64,000 nucleotides of DNA. Origin: Leifsonia aquatica H1aii. Its GTDB lineage: Bacteria; Actinomycetota; Actinomycetes; Actinomycetales; Microbacteriaceae. Below, one piece after another: positions 27,560-37,066 of this stretch. The notes under the pieces are model-generated. The model saw nothing but the letters and a program-made list of their open reading frames with translations, ran no database searches and was not told where the DNA came from. The position numbers and the translations under genes are program-made. Each line of letters starts with the position of its first letter. The first letter of the stretch is position 1. Location: NCBI RefSeq assembly GCF_000633535.1, contig NZ_AYMR01000017.1, forward strand, positions 1-64,000, in the 5' to 3' direction.

Positions 27560-28426
27560 CTACTGGAAGCGCACGCCCCCGCGCCGCCGGGAGGCGAACG
27601 CGGCATCCATCGCCTGCCGGACCACGCCCGAGCTGTACCCCTTGCGCGAGAGGAAGCCGTGGAGGCGGCGTCGAACCGTCTCGTCGTCATACGACGACAG
27701 CTGACCGATGCGCTTGACGGCGAGCTCCGTCGCCCGCTCCACCTCGTCCTCGTCCGCGATGTCGGCCAGAGCGATCTCGATCAGCTCGGGGTCGATGTGG
27801 CGTCGGGCGAGCTCCTGCGCGATGGCGGTGCGCCCGAGGCCCTTGCGGCTGTGCTGCGTGAACGCCAGGCTGACGGCGAGCGCCGCGTCGTCGATCACGC
27901 CGAGCGTCTCGAGCCGATCGAGCTCCGGGCCGAAGACCTCCGGTTCGATCTCGCGCTTGAGCAGCACCCGCTCCAGCTCCCAGCGCGACATCCCGCGTCG
28001 GGCGAGCTGCCGGATGGTGACCGCCGATACCTTCTTGCTCTGCCGGCCCGCCTCGTCGTCGTCCGGCTCGGGCACGGCGGGCCGCCCCTCGGCGCGAGCC
28101 GAGAGCGGCCGGCCATCGTCGGCCCACGTGTTGTTCCATCGCGTCGCCCCCGGAAGCTCGACGACCTCACCCGCCGGTGGGGTCGCAGACGCATCGGCAT
28201 CCCCGGAACGTCGGCCGCTGCCGGCGGGATGCGTCGTGGACGCGGGCCGCTTCGCAGAGTCCCTGCCCGCTCCGGGGCGCCGGAGCGGGGTCACCGGGGC
28301 AAGACGCTCCTCCCCGGCTTCCCGCTCGCTTCCGGCGTCACGCTCGCCGCCACGCCCGACAGGCCCGCCCGCGCCGGCGTCATGACGCTCGCCACCGAAC
28401 GGATCGGATGGGAATCTCACGATCAT
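27560..28426 (-). CDS. recX: regulatory protein RecX
   Basis: 288 residues, longer than most RecX proteins because of a roughly 110-residue acidic, Gly/Ala/Pro-rich N-terminal extension. The helical RecX core starts near residue 130 ([20 protein letters not shown]) and contains the three-helix repeats ([34 protein letters not shown]). RecX binds RecA filaments and inhibits recombinase activity. ATG at 28426 follows GAGGAGG. Directly downstream of recA, 55 bp. Confidence 0.92.
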   Translation of the reverse strand: MIVRFPSDPFGGERHDAGAGGPVGRGGERDAGSEREAGEERLAPVTPLRRPGAGRDSAKRPASTTHPAGSGRRSGDADASATPPAGEVVELPGATRWNNTWADDGRPLSARAEGRPAVPEPDDDEAGRQSKKVSAVTIRQLARRGMSRWELERVLLKREIEPEVFGPELDRLETLGVIDDAALAVSLAFTQHSRKGLGRTAIAQELARRHIDPELIEIALADIADEDEVERATELAVKRIGQLSSYDDETVRRRLHGFLSRKGYSSGVVRQAMDAAFASRRRGGVRFQ

Positions 28427-28481
28427 GAAGACCTCCTCGCGCGACGGACGACGGAACTGCTGGCGGGTTTCGGCCGCGTGG

Positions 28482-29561
28482 TCAGGCGCCCTTGCGTGCG
28501 CGCAGCTTCTCTTCGATCGAGCCCACCTCGGCATCGGCCGCACCGGCCTCGACCGGGTTCGGGTCCGCGATGATGCCGAGCTTGATCTTGATCTTGTTCT
28601 CGATCTCCGCCGCGATGTCCGCGTTGGTGATGAGGAAGTTGCGCGAGTTCTCCTTGCCCTGACCGAGCTGGTCGCCCTCGTACGTGTACCAGGCGCCGGA
28701 CTTCTTCACGATGCCGTGCTCGACGCCGAAGTCGATGAGGCTGCCCTCGCGGGAGATCCCGACGCCGTAGAGGATGTCGAACTCGGCCTGCTTGAAGGGC
28801 GGCGCCATCTTGTTCTTGACGACCTTGACACGCGTGCGGTTGCCGACCGCCTCCGTGCCGTCCTTCAGCGTCTCGATCCGACGGATGTCGAGGCGGACGG
28901 ACGCGTAGAACTTGAGCGCCTTGCCGCCGGCGGTGGTCTCGGGGCTGCCGAAGAAGACACCGATCTTCTCGCGCAGCTGGTTGATGAAGATCATCGTGGT
29001 GTTGGTCTGGTTGAGCCCACCGGTGAGCTTGCGGAGCGCCTGCGACATGAGTCGGGCCTGCAGGCCGACGTGGGAGTCGCCCATCTCGCCCTCGATCTCG
29101 GCGCGGGGCACGAGCGCCGCCACGGAGTCGATCACGATGAGGTCGATGGAGCCCGACCGCACGAGCATGTCGGCGATCTCGAGCGCCTGCTCACCGGTGT
29201 CGGGCTGGGAGACGAGCAGGGCGTCGATGTCGACGCCGAGCTTGCGGGCGTACTCCGGGTCGAGCGCGTGCTCGGCGTCGATGAAGGCGGCGATACCACC
29301 GGCGCGCTGCGCGTTGGCGATCGCATGCAGGGTCAGCGTCGTCTTACCCGACGACTCCGGCCCGTAGATCTCGACGATGCGGCCACGCGGGAGCCCGCCG
29401 ATGCCGAGCGCGACGTCCAGAGCGATCGAGCCGGTGGGGACGACCTCGACGGGAGCACGCTCGTCACTGCCCAGTCGCATGACCGAGCCTTTTCCGAACT
29501 GACGGTCGATCTGCGCGAGTGCGGTCTCGAGCGCCTTCTCGCGGTCTGCGGGTGATGGCAT
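28482..29561 (-). CDS. recA: recombinase RecA
   Basis: 359 residues. Walker [13 protein letters not shown], Walker [13 protein letters not shown], and the L2-adjacent [10 protein letters not shown] and [14 protein letters not shown] motifs are intact; no intein interrupts it. It drives homologous recombination and stimulates LexA self-cleavage. ATG at 29561 with GGAG upstream. Transcribed from an SOS promoter and followed by recX. Confidence 0.98.
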   Translation of the reverse strand: MPSPADREKALETALAQIDRQFGKGSVMRLGSDERAPVEVVPTGSIALDVALGIGGLPRGRIVEIYGPESSGKTTLTLHAIANAQRAGGIAAFIDAEHALDPEYARKLGVDIDALLVSQPDTGEQALEIADMLVRSGSIDLIVIDSVAALVPRAEIEGEMGDSHVGLQARLMSQALRKLTGGLNQTNTTMIFINQLREKIGVFFGSPETTAGGKALKFYASVRLDIRRIETLKDGTEAVGNRTRVKVVKNKMAPPFKQAEFDILYGVGISREGSLIDFGVEHGIVKKSGAWYTYEGDQLGQGKENSRNFLITNADIAAEIENKIKIKLGIIADPNPVEAGAADAEVGSIEEKLRARKGA

Positions 29562-29678
29562 GTGCGGTTCTCCTTCTTACGCTTCGCTGACGAGTTCGAC
29601 TGTACGAGGAACGTCCGACACGGGGCCGTCGTCCGGGAGATCGGTGGACAACTCGTTTTCGATTGCGGTTGTGAGGAG

Positions 29679-29707
29679 AGTCTAGCCACATCCGAACATA
29701 TCTTCGA
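29679..29707 (-). promoter_or_regulatory. recA SOS promoter
   Basis: The LexA box, read on plus, is CCGAACATATCTTCGA at 29692-29707, 14 of 16 to TCGAAC-N4-GTTCGA. On the minus strand a -10 TAGACT (29679-29684) follows 7 bp downstream, so LexA would sit over the spacer and -35. About 117 bp of leader separate the promoter from the ATG. Confidence 0.65.
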
Positions 29708-29745
29708 GGCGTTCGGATCGGCGTGTCGGCGTCAGCGGCGCGGCG

Positions 29746-29970
29746 TCAGCGGCGCGGGGCCGGACGTCCGGCGCCGTGCCAGTGCGACGGCGGAACCCCG
29801 GCCTCGCGGCAGAGCGCGAGCCAGACCTCGCGGGGCGGCGCGCCGGCGTCGAGCGCCTGCTGCGCGGTCCGGCCGCCGAGCTCGCCGAGCACGAGGTCGG
29901 TGAGCACGGCCTGGCCGTAGCCGCTTCCGAACTCGTCGACGACGGCGCGCTGGAACTCGCTGAGCTTCAT
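29746..29970 (-). CDS. DUF3046 family protein
   Basis: 74 residues, all helical. MKLSEFQRAVVDEFG and the terminal VPPSHWHG are hallmarks of DUF3046, a short actinobacterial family often encoded just upstream of recA (Rv2738c position in mycobacteria). Function unknown. It lies 184 bp upstream of recA on the same strand; the recA promoter falls in the gap. Confidence 0.83.
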   Translation of the reverse strand: MKLSEFQRAVVDEFGSGYGQAVLTDLVLGELGGRTAQQALDAGAPPREVWLALCREAGVPPSHWHGAGRPAPRR

Positions 29971-30000
29971 GGATCCATTCTCACGGGTGGGACATGACGA

Positions 30001-30028
30001 AGGACGCCCCGCTCGCGCGGGGCGTCCT
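30001..30028 (-). terminator. clgR terminator hairpin
   Basis: AGGACGCCCCGC and GCGGGGCGTCCT form a perfect 12-bp stem with a 4-nt loop; on the minus strand TTCGT follows. It sits between the regulator gene and DUF3046. Confidence 0.75.
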
Positions 30029-30055
30029 GGAGTCGTGGTGGGGATGTCGACGGCG

Positions 30056-30367
30056 TCAGCGAGAGACCAGCGGAGCTTCCATCGCCGTGACGAACTCGTC
30101 GGGGACGGTGTCCGGGATCACCGGCTCGAGACCCTCGAGGACCGCGATGCGGTCTCCGACCTCGCGCATGATGACCGACACCGGAGTGTCCAGAGCGTCG
30201 GCGACCGAGGCGAGGATCTCGCTCGACGCCTCCTTCTGACCGCGCTCGACCTCGCTGAGGTAGCCGAGGGCGACGCTCGCCTTGCTGGCGACCTGCCGCA
30301 ACGTGCGGCCCTTCTGCAGGCGGAAGTCCCTGAGCACGTCGCCGATTTCCTGACGTACAAGAATCAT
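30056..30367 (-). CDS. clgR: ClgR-like helix-turn-helix regulator
   Basis: 103 residues. XRE-type helix-turn-helix (LRDFRLQKGRTLRQVASKAS, then VALGYLSEVERGQKEASSEI) with a short C-terminal tail containing VIMREVGDRIAVLE. ClgR activates Clp protease and chaperone genes in actinobacteria, and in mycobacteria it lies between recA and pgsA3-ftsK as here. ATG at 30367 has AAGGAGG. A possible -10 TACAGT lies at 30418-30413 on the minus strand. Some homologues are unstable, ClpP-degraded proteins; here the tail ends APLVSR, without an LAA-type degron. Confidence 0.87.
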   Translation of the reverse strand: MILVRQEIGDVLRDFRLQKGRTLRQVASKASVALGYLSEVERGQKEASSEILASVADALDTPVSVIMREVGDRIAVLEGLEPVIPDTVPDEFVTAMEAPLVSR

Positions 30368-30548
30368 TCGGAGCCTCCTTCTCAACCCTGCCGACGTATC
30401 GATGGGGATGCAACTGTACCGCATCCCTGATGTTCACGATATCGGCGACGACTGGGCTTTTCTTGTGAATGCAGCAGTTGTAACGAGACCGAAACAGTGG
30501 GTATTCCCGGCGGTTCCCGGCGCCGGCGGACGCCACTCGGAGAGCCCC

Positions 30549-31040
30549 TCACGCGCCGGTCTCGACCACCAGTTCAGCGATGGCCCGCTCGACGGTCGTG
30601 CGACGGATCCGAGCCCGGTCCCCCGTGAGCGCGAGCTCGACCACGCGGGTGCCGGACTCCGTGGCGATCCCCACGAACACGGTCCCCACCGGACGGCCGC
30701 CTTGCGGATCGGGGCCAGCGACCCCCGTCGTCGCGACCCCCACGTCGACCATGCGGCCGTCGACGGCGAGCCGCTCGCGCACCCCCTCGGCGAGCTCCGC
30801 GGCCACCCGCGGGTGCACGGGGCCCTCCGCGGCCAGCAGCTCGGCATCCACACCGAGCAGGGAGTGCTTGAGCGCGGTGGCGTACACCACGGCACCGCCC
30901 ACGACGACCGCCGACGCCCCCGGCACACGGGTCAGCTCGGCGGTCAGTTCGCCGCCGGTCAGCGACTCGGCCGCGGCGATGGTCCGGCCGGTCTCGCGCA
31001 GGCGCGCGATCAACCGTGCGGTCGCGTCGTCGGCGGTCAC
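30549..31040 (-). CDS. cinA: CinA family protein (PncC-type nicotinamide-nucleotide amidohydrolase)
   Basis: 163 residues, only the C-terminal CinA amidohydrolase domain; the N-terminal COG1058 domain is missing, as in E. coli PncC. TIAAAESLTGGELTAEL carries the catalytic Ser, and GVATTGVAGPDPQGGRPVGTV the conserved loop. It deamidates NMN formed, for instance, by DNA ligase. The GTG at 31040 was preferred on family length; GTG at 31061, overlapping pgsA, is possible. Next to pgsA, 7 bp. Confidence 0.85.
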   Translation of the reverse strand: MTADDATARLIARLRETGRTIAAAESLTGGELTAELTRVPGASAVVVGGAVVYATALKHSLLGVDAELLAAEGPVHPRVAAELAEGVRERLAVDGRMVDVGVATTGVAGPDPQGGRPVGTVFVGIATESGTRVVELALTGDRARIRRTTVERAIAELVVETGA

Positions 31041-31047
31041 GGCCGGC

Positions 31048-31671
31048 TCACGCGGCGGCACGCTTCGCCTGGTGCCCCTTCCAGGCCTGCCACAGGTAGT
31101 CGAGGCCGGTCACGACGGTGAGGATCACCGCGAGGGTCATGGCGATCCCGTTGACCCAGAAGACCCAGTCGCCCAGCACCGTCCAGAGCGGGAAGAGCGC
31201 GAGGGAGATCGCGACCGACTGGACGATCGTCTTGATCTTGCCGCCGCGGGAGGCGGCGATGACGCCCTGCCGGATCACCACGAAGCGGTACAGGGTGATG
31301 CCGATCTCCCGGACCAGGATGACGATGGTCACCCACCACGGCAGCTCGCCGAGGATCGACAGGGCGATCAGAGCCCCGCCGGTGAGCACCTTGTCGGCGA
31401 TCGGGTCGAGCAGCTTGCCCAGGTCGGTGACCAGGTTGTTGCGACGTGCGATGGCGCCGTCGACCCCGTCCGTCGCGATCGCGAGCACGAACAGCACCGC
31501 CGCCGCCCAGCGCAGCCAGCCGTCCGCTCCCGCATCGGCGAGGAGCATCCAGATGAAGAGCGGAGCGAGCAGGATGCGCACGACGGTGATCGCGTTGGGC
31601 ACGTTCCAGTTGCTGGGTCGCGGGACCGGGGCACCCGCGACCGGGTGTGTCTCGGACGACATCGCGGTCAT
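31048..31671 (-). CDS. pgsA: CDP-diacylglycerol--glycerol-3-phosphate 3-phosphatidyltransferase
   Basis: 207 residues with about five membrane helices. The CDP-alcohol phosphotransferase motif D-G-x2-A-R-x8-G-x3-D-x3-D is visible as ATDGVDGAIARRNNLVTDLGKLLDPIADK, split here over residues 67-95. Makes phosphatidylglycerol phosphate at the membrane. The ATG at 31671 directly abuts the ftsK stop; ATG three codons later is possible. Confidence 0.92.
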   Translation of the reverse strand: MTAMSSETHPVAGAPVPRPSNWNVPNAITVVRILLAPLFIWMLLADAGADGWLRWAAAVLFVLAIATDGVDGAIARRNNLVTDLGKLLDPIADKVLTGGALIALSILGELPWWVTIVILVREIGITLYRFVVIRQGVIAASRGGKIKTIVQSVAISLALFPLWTVLGDWVFWVNGIAMTLAVILTVVTGLDYLWQAWKGHQAKRAAA

Positions 31672-34524
31672 CTACTCTCTGCCGGTGAGCTGCCAGGCGT
31701 CCTCGCCGGAGTCGCCCTCCACCTCAGGATAGCCCTCGGTCATCGCGGCGACGGGGTCGGACCCGTAGCGGTCGTCCTCACCGGAGTGCGCGGGCGCGGC
31801 GCCACCGCCGGACGGCGCTCCGGCGGAGGGTGCGCCGGACCCCGCGCCGGACCCTGCGCCGGGCGCCGCCGCGGCACGGGCCGACGGCTCCTCGCCGCGC
31901 AGACGGCCCATCACGTCGGCCAGCTGCTCCACGGTCACCAGCACGTCGCGGGCCTTGGATCCCTCGGAGGGCCCGACGATCTCGCGCGACTCGAGCAGGT
32001 CCATCAGGCGTCCGGCCTTCGCGAATCCGACCCGCAGCTTGCGCTGCAGCATCGACGTCGAACCGAACTGCGAGGAGACCACCAGCTCCGCGGCGGCGAG
32101 CAGCAGCTCCAGGTCGTCGCCGATGTCGGAGTCGATCTGCTTCTTCTCGGCGGCCTCGGTGACGTCCTGCCGGTACTCGGGGCGCGCCTGCCGGGTGACG
32201 TGCTCGACGACCTTCTGGATCTCGTCCTCGTTGACCCAGGCGCCCTGCACGCGCACCGCCTTGGAGGCGCCCATGGGCAGGAACAGGCCGTCGCCCTGGC
32301 CGATCAGCTTGTCGGCGCCCGGCTGGTCGAGGATGACGCGGGAGTCGGTCACGCTCGTGACGGCGAAGGCGAGCCGTGACGGCACATTCGCCTTGATCAG
32401 GCCGGTCACGACGTCGACCGACGGCCGCTGGGTCGCCAGCACCAGGTGGATGCCGGAGGCGCGGGCGAGCTGGGTGATGCGCACGATCGAGTCCTCGACG
32501 TCGCGCGGGGCGACCATCATCAGGTCGGCGAGCTCGTCCACCACGACCAGGAGGTACGGGTACGGCTTGAGCTTCCGCTCGCTCCCCGCCGGGAGCACGA
32601 TCTCGTCGTTGATCACGGCCTTGTTGAAGTCGTCGATGTGGCGGAAGCCGAAGCTGGCCAGATCGTCGTAGCGCATGTCCATCTCCTTCACGACCCACTG
32701 CAGCGCCTCGGCCGCCTTCTTCGGGTTCGTGATGATGGGGGTGATCAGGTGCGGGACACCGCCGTAGATCGTCAGCTCGACGCGCTTCGGGTCGATGAGG
32801 ACCATGCGCACCTCGGACGGCTTGGCGCGCATCAGCAGGCTGGTGATCATCGAGTTGACGAAGCTCGACTTGCCCGAGCCGGTCGAGCCGGCGACGAGCA
32901 GGTGGGGCATCTTGGCCAGGTTGGCGACGACGTAGCCGCCGCCGACGTCCTTGCCGACGCCGATGGTCATCGGGTGGACGCTCTTGGTGGCAGCCGGAGA
33001 GCGGAGCACGTCGCCCAGCGAGACGATCTCGCGGTCGGAGTTGGGGATCTCGACACCGATCGCGCTCTTGCCGGGGATGGGCGAGAGGATGCGCACCTCA
33101 TTGCTGGCGACCGCGTACGAGAGATTCTTGCTCAGCGCGGTGACGCGCTCCACTTTGACCCCCGGTCCGAGTTCGATCTCGTACTGCGTGACCGTCGGGC
33201 CGCGCGAGTAGCCGGTCACCTTGGCGTCGACGCCGAACTGGGTGAGCACCTCGGTGATCGCGGCGACGATCTCCTCGTTCGCGTTCGACCGCACCTTCGC
33301 CGGAGTGCCCGCCGAGAGCATCGTCGCCGACGGGAGGTGGTACGGCGCGGCGGGGCGGCCGTCGGACGGCTCGTCGGTGGCGGCGGCGGCCTCGTCGAAG
33401 TCGTCTGCTCCCGCCTGGAAGCCGGGAAGCACCGCGGGGGCCGTGCCGACAGCGGCGACGGCCTTGGCGGTGGCGGGCACCTCGCCCGTGAAGCGCTCGA
33501 GCGCGCTCTCGGCGGAGGCCAGTTCGCTGAGCACCTCGGTGTTGTAGTGGTCGCTGGAGGGGTCGGGTTCGAGCGCCGTGGCGAACTCGCCTTTGCCCCG
33601 CACCGGCTCGCCGAACACCTCGGTGAGGCTGTCGGGCGACGCGGCCTCGTCGTACTCCGGGTCTTCTTCGCGCTGCGAGTGGTTGCGCCGCCACCAGGGG
33701 AGGTTGCCGCCGGACTCCTGCTCGTCGTCCACGCCGTCGAGCGGGACCTGCTTGGTCTTCGCCTCTTTGGCGGCCTCGCGCGCCTCCTGCCGCTCCTCGT
33801 CGCTCGGCAGCTGGGCGCCGAACAGGTACGAGTAGAGCTCGCGGATGCGGGAGGGGAGCTTGTTCGGCGGTGTCTTGGTGATGATGAAGAGGCTGAGCAG
33901 GAGGAGCAGGATGATCACCGCACCCGCACCGTACGGCGTGATGAGCATCGACAGCGGCGCCGCGATCAGCCAGCCGAGCACACCACCCGCCTGGGCCAGG
34001 GCGGCGATGCCGTCCGTGGGGGTCGGGTGGTGGCTGAACAGGTGGCAGAGGCCGGACACCATGAGCAGCAGGATGCCGACCCCGATGCCGATGCGGGTGT
34101 TGTCGTGCACCGAACTCGGGTGGCGGAACAACCAGGCGGCGAACATCACCATCACGACCGGGAGGGCGAAGGCGACGCGGCCGAAGAGCATGCCGAACGT
34201 CCACGAGTCGAGCGTGCGGGCCACCTGGTCGTTGATCAGGAACCACTCGATCACCGCACCGGCGACGGCGAGCAGGACGAGGAAGAAGGGGAAGCCGTCG
34301 CGGCGCTCCTCCTTGCTCAGCTTCTCCGGTCCGAGCGCGCGAAAGGCTCCACCGGTGAGGTGCGCGAGGCCCATCCAGGCGCGCACGAGAGGGCTCGGCG
34401 CCGCGTCGGCGGCCGGGTAGGCCACCGTCTTCTGGGCGGCCGTCTTCGACGCCGGCTTGCGCGCGCTCGAGCCGCCGCGACCGGATCCGCCGGAGCGCGC
34501 GTTCGATTTGGTGCTCGTAGCCAT
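31672..34524 (-). CDS. ftsK: DNA translocase FtsK
   Basis: 950 residues. An N-terminal Ser/Gly/Lys-rich tail, four or five membrane helices (about residues 75-230), a linker, then the RecA-like motor: [19 protein letters not shown] (Walker A), [16 protein letters not shown] (Walker B), [13 protein letters not shown], and a C-terminal gamma domain ([20 protein letters not shown]) for KOPS recognition. A Gly/Ala/Ser/Pro tail follows. It pumps chromosome termini during division. ATG at 34524 has GGAG. Confidence 0.96.
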   Translation of the reverse strand: MATSTKSNARSGGSGRGGSSARKPASKTAAQKTVAYPAADAAPSPLVRAWMGLAHLTGGAFRALGPEKLSKEERRDGFPFFLVLLAVAGAVIEWFLINDQVARTLDSWTFGMLFGRVAFALPVVMVMFAAWLFRHPSSVHDNTRIGIGVGILLLMVSGLCHLFSHHPTPTDGIAALAQAGGVLGWLIAAPLSMLITPYGAGAVIILLLLLSLFIITKTPPNKLPSRIRELYSYLFGAQLPSDEERQEAREAAKEAKTKQVPLDGVDDEQESGGNLPWWRRNHSQREEDPEYDEAASPDSLTEVFGEPVRGKGEFATALEPDPSSDHYNTEVLSELASAESALERFTGEVPATAKAVAAVGTAPAVLPGFQAGADDFDEAAAATDEPSDGRPAAPYHLPSATMLSAGTPAKVRSNANEEIVAAITEVLTQFGVDAKVTGYSRGPTVTQYEIELGPGVKVERVTALSKNLSYAVASNEVRILSPIPGKSAIGVEIPNSDREIVSLGDVLRSPAATKSVHPMTIGVGKDVGGGYVVANLAKMPHLLVAGSTGSGKSSFVNSMITSLLMRAKPSEVRMVLIDPKRVELTIYGGVPHLITPIITNPKKAAEALQWVVKEMDMRYDDLASFGFRHIDDFNKAVINDEIVLPAGSERKLKPYPYLLVVVDELADLMMVAPRDVEDSIVRITQLARASGIHLVLATQRPSVDVVTGLIKANVPSRLAFAVTSVTDSRVILDQPGADKLIGQGDGLFLPMGASKAVRVQGAWVNEDEIQKVVEHVTRQARPEYRQDVTEAAEKKQIDSDIGDDLELLLAAAELVVSSQFGSTSMLQRKLRVGFAKAGRLMDLLESREIVGPSEGSKARDVLVTVEQLADVMGRLRGEEPSARAAAAPGAGSGAGSGAPSAGAPSGGGAAPAHSGEDDRYGSDPVAAMTEGYPEVEGDSGEDAWQLTGRE

Positions 34525-34591
34525 GGTCTCCACGCTACTTCGCACCCGCGACAGGCCGCGGATCCCGCGCCTGGAACACGCAAATCGGGGC

Positions 34592-35083
34592 TCAGCGCAG
34601 CGCCCGCACCATCACGTCCGCACGGTCGTCGGAGGCGACGGTGACGTATCCCTCGCTCACGTAGAGCCGCTGCGCGAAATTCGTCCGCTCCACGCTGAGG
34701 CTGAGCCGCGCGATTCCGGCGGCGGCCCCGCGTCGGGCGATCTCCTGCAGGAGCGCTCGGCCGACGCCCTGTGCGCGCCACTGCGGGTTCACCCCGAGGG
34801 TGAGCTCCGGGACGCCGACGGCGACGAATCCCGAACCGGGCGCGTTGGCGGGGAACAGCCGGGCCCAGACCGCCCCGACCGGCGACCCGAGGTGGTCCTC
34901 GGCGATGCAGCCGAAGTCCCCCGGCCGCTTCCAGCCTGCGATGTACCGCGAGACGAAGGGGTCTTCGAGCACGCTGACCCGCGGTCGCGCGCGCAGCGCG
35001 TTCCAGTTCACCGCCTCGACGAGCATGTCGCCGAGGGTCCGCGCGTCCTCGCCCACCGCCGGGCGGATGCGGTATCCGCTCAT
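34592..35083 (-). CDS. GNAT family N-acetyltransferase
   Basis: 163 residues. The acetyl-CoA motif A is [21 protein letters not shown] and motif B lies in [21 protein letters not shown]. Substrate unknown. Start ATG at 35083. Sits between ftsK and the exporter genes; not obviously cotranscribed with either. Confidence 0.86.
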   Translation of the reverse strand: MSGYRIRPAVGEDARTLGDMLVEAVNWNALRARPRVSVLEDPFVSRYIAGWKRPGDFGCIAEDHLGSPVGAVWARLFPANAPGSGFVAVGVPELTLGVNPQWRAQGVGRALLQEIARRGAAAGIARLSLSVERTNFAQRLYVSEGYVTVASDDRADVMVRALR

Positions 35084-35162
35084 GGGGGAACGCTACTCGC
35101 CCCCGTGTTTCGGGGAGGTTACGGTTGCGGCGGCCGGCCTCCGCGGCACCCGGGCGAGGCGG

Positions 35163-36374
35163 TCAGTAGCGGATCGCGTCGATGACCTTCACCCGGACGG
35201 CGACGAGCGCGGGGAGCAGACCCGCGATGGCGCCGACGGCGGTGGCGGCGACCAGCCCCAGCACGGCGGCCTCCGCCGGGAACGGCGGCGGATCGGCCAC
35301 CATCCCGCGTCCGACCAGCTCCTCGACCCACGGGCTCTTGACGATGAGGATCGAGAGGGCGACGCCCGCCGCGCCGGCCACGCTCGTCGCGACGACGCTC
35401 TCCATCATGACGGCGAAGAACACGCGTGCGCCGGTCGCCCCCACGCTGCGCCGGATCCCGATCTCGCGGATGCGGCCGCGCACGGTGACCATCGCGATGT
35501 TGACGAGGCCGAGCGCACCCAGCAGCAGGATGAGCCCGGCGATGCCGCCGACCAGGAGCTTCAGCACCAGCAGCGGGTCCTCCGTCTGGTACGCCTGGTA
35601 GTCCGAGCGGTTCACGCTCACCGAGCCGGCGCCGAGCGCCTGGTCGAACTCCGCCGAGATCGCCTTCGCCATCGGATCGCCCAGCTCCGGAGGAACCCAG
35701 GCCTCCAGCGTGGGCGCGCCGTACATCTGCGGGTCGGCGTCCTGCAGCACAGCGGCACCCGCCCGCAGCGCGATCGCCGTGGGCTGGTCCGGGGCCTCCG
35801 GCGTGCGGACGATGCCGACGACGACGGCCGTCACCTTCTGCTCGCCGCGGAGCACGGTGGCGGTGGGATGGGCGTCCAGCGCCGGCCGCCCGAGCCGGTT
35901 CCAGAAGTCCTCGTTGATCACCAGCGACGGGGCCAGGTTCTCGGCGTCCCCGGTGCTGAACCACCGGCCGTCCTTGACGATCGTGCGATGCATCGTCGCG
36001 TACGGTTGGTCCACCGCCTGCGTCGGCACGTCCATCGCGCCGGTGCGGAACTGCACGCGCATGTTCCCGCTCTCCACCTGCGAGGTGTAGCGGAGGTCGT
36101 GGCGTTCGACGATGCGCGCCCACGCGGCGTCGCGCCGCTCCGCGCCCACGGTGGTGTCGTTCGGGTAGACCGAGATCAGGGCGGGGCGGCCGCCGTAGCG
36201 CTCGTTGCTCTCGCGGATCGACTGCTCGGCGATGTTCGCGAGCCCCACCACGGAGCTGAGGGCGCAGACGGCGACCCCCACGCCGATGAGCGAGAGCAGC
36301 ACCCGCGTGCGGTGGATGCGCAGCTCCTGCCAGGCTTCGAGGATCGCACCCCAGAGCCCCTCGACCGCCCTCAC
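35163..36374 (-). CDS. ABC transporter permease, MacB/FtsX-like
   Basis: 403 residues. One N-terminal membrane helix (VLLSLIGVGVAVCALSSVV), a large extracytoplasmic domain (about residues 45-270), and three C-terminal helices with the FtsX-type coupling sequence MVTVRGRIREIGIRRSVGAT. This is the MacB-like type VII ABC topology, used for mechanotransmission of peptides, drugs or lipoproteins. Start GTG at 36374 overlaps the ATPase stop (GTGA). Confidence 0.88.
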   Translation of the reverse strand: MRAVEGLWGAILEAWQELRIHRTRVLLSLIGVGVAVCALSSVVGLANIAEQSIRESNERYGGRPALISVYPNDTTVGAERRDAAWARIVERHDLRYTSQVESGNMRVQFRTGAMDVPTQAVDQPYATMHRTIVKDGRWFSTGDAENLAPSLVINEDFWNRLGRPALDAHPTATVLRGEQKVTAVVVGIVRTPEAPDQPTAIALRAGAAVLQDADPQMYGAPTLEAWVPPELGDPMAKAISAEFDQALGAGSVSVNRSDYQAYQTEDPLLVLKLLVGGIAGLILLLGALGLVNIAMVTVRGRIREIGIRRSVGATGARVFFAVMMESVVATSVAGAAGVALSILIVKSPWVEELVGRGMVADPPPFPAEAAVLGLVAATAVGAIAGLLPALVAVRVKVIDAIRY

Positions 36375-37066
36375 GCCGCCACCTCCTGCGCGCTGTGCAG
36401 GCGACCGGACTCCAGCCGGTAGCGGGTCGCCGAGCGGGCGGCGACGGCGGGATCGTGCGTGATGACGACGAGCGCCGCATCGTTCTCGGAGGCGACCTCC
36501 TCGAGCAGGTTGATCACGTCGGCGCCGGTCTCGACGTCGAGGGCGCCGGTCGGTTCGTCGGCGAGGATCAACCGGGGCGTGCGCACGAGTGCCCGGGCGA
36601 TCGCGACGCGCTGCTGCTCGCCTCCGGAGAGCACCTCCGGCCGGGCGTCCAGCCGGTGGCCGAGGCCGACCCGGTCGAGCATCCCGGCCGCGATCTCCCG
36701 ACGGCGCCAGAACTGCCGCCCCGTCGCGTAGAGCAGCGGGGTCATGACGTTCTCCAGCGCCGTCCGCCCGGAGAGCAGGTTGAACTGCTGGAAGACGAAG
36801 CCGACCGCGGCCCCCCGTCTGCGGTCGCGCGCACCGCCGCCGAGCCGGTGGACGGGGACGCCGTCGAAATCGAACGCGCCGCCGGACGGGGAATCGAGCA
36901 GCCCGAGGATGTTCAGCAGCGTGGATTTGCCCGAACCGGAGCGGCCCACCACCGACACCCTCTCCCCCGCGCCGACCTCGAGGTCGACCCCGTGGAGGAT
37001 GGTGAGCGGCTCGGCATCAGGGATGCGGACGGTCTTGGTGACGCCCTCGAGTCGCAGGAGGCTCAC
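36371..37066 (-). CDS. ABC transporter ATP-binding protein, MacB/LolD-like
   Basis: 231 residues. Walker A VGRSGSGKSTLLN, Q-loop FVFQQFNLL, signature LSGGEQQRVAIARAL, Walker B LILADEPTGALD and the H-loop VVITHDP are all present. The GTG at 37066 overlaps the adaptor stop (GTGAGC); an upstream in-frame codon at 37087 is less likely. Energises the downstream permease. Confidence 0.93.
   Translation of the reverse strand: MSLLRLEGVTKTVRIPDAEPLTILHGVDLEVGAGERVSVVGRSGSGKSTLLNILGLLDSPSGGAFDFDGVPVHRLGGGARDRRRGAAVGFVFQQFNLLSGRTALENVMTPLLYATGRQFWRRREIAAGMLDRVGLGHRLDARPEVLSGGEQQRVAIARALVRTPRLILADEPTGALDVETGADVINLLEEVASENDAALVVITHDPAVAARSATRYRLESGRLHSAQEVAA

Noticed and set aside
30430-30450. ClgR self-binding site GTTCACGATATCGGCGAC
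   Set aside because: Half-site spacing does not fit the known ClgR pattern; only resemblance.
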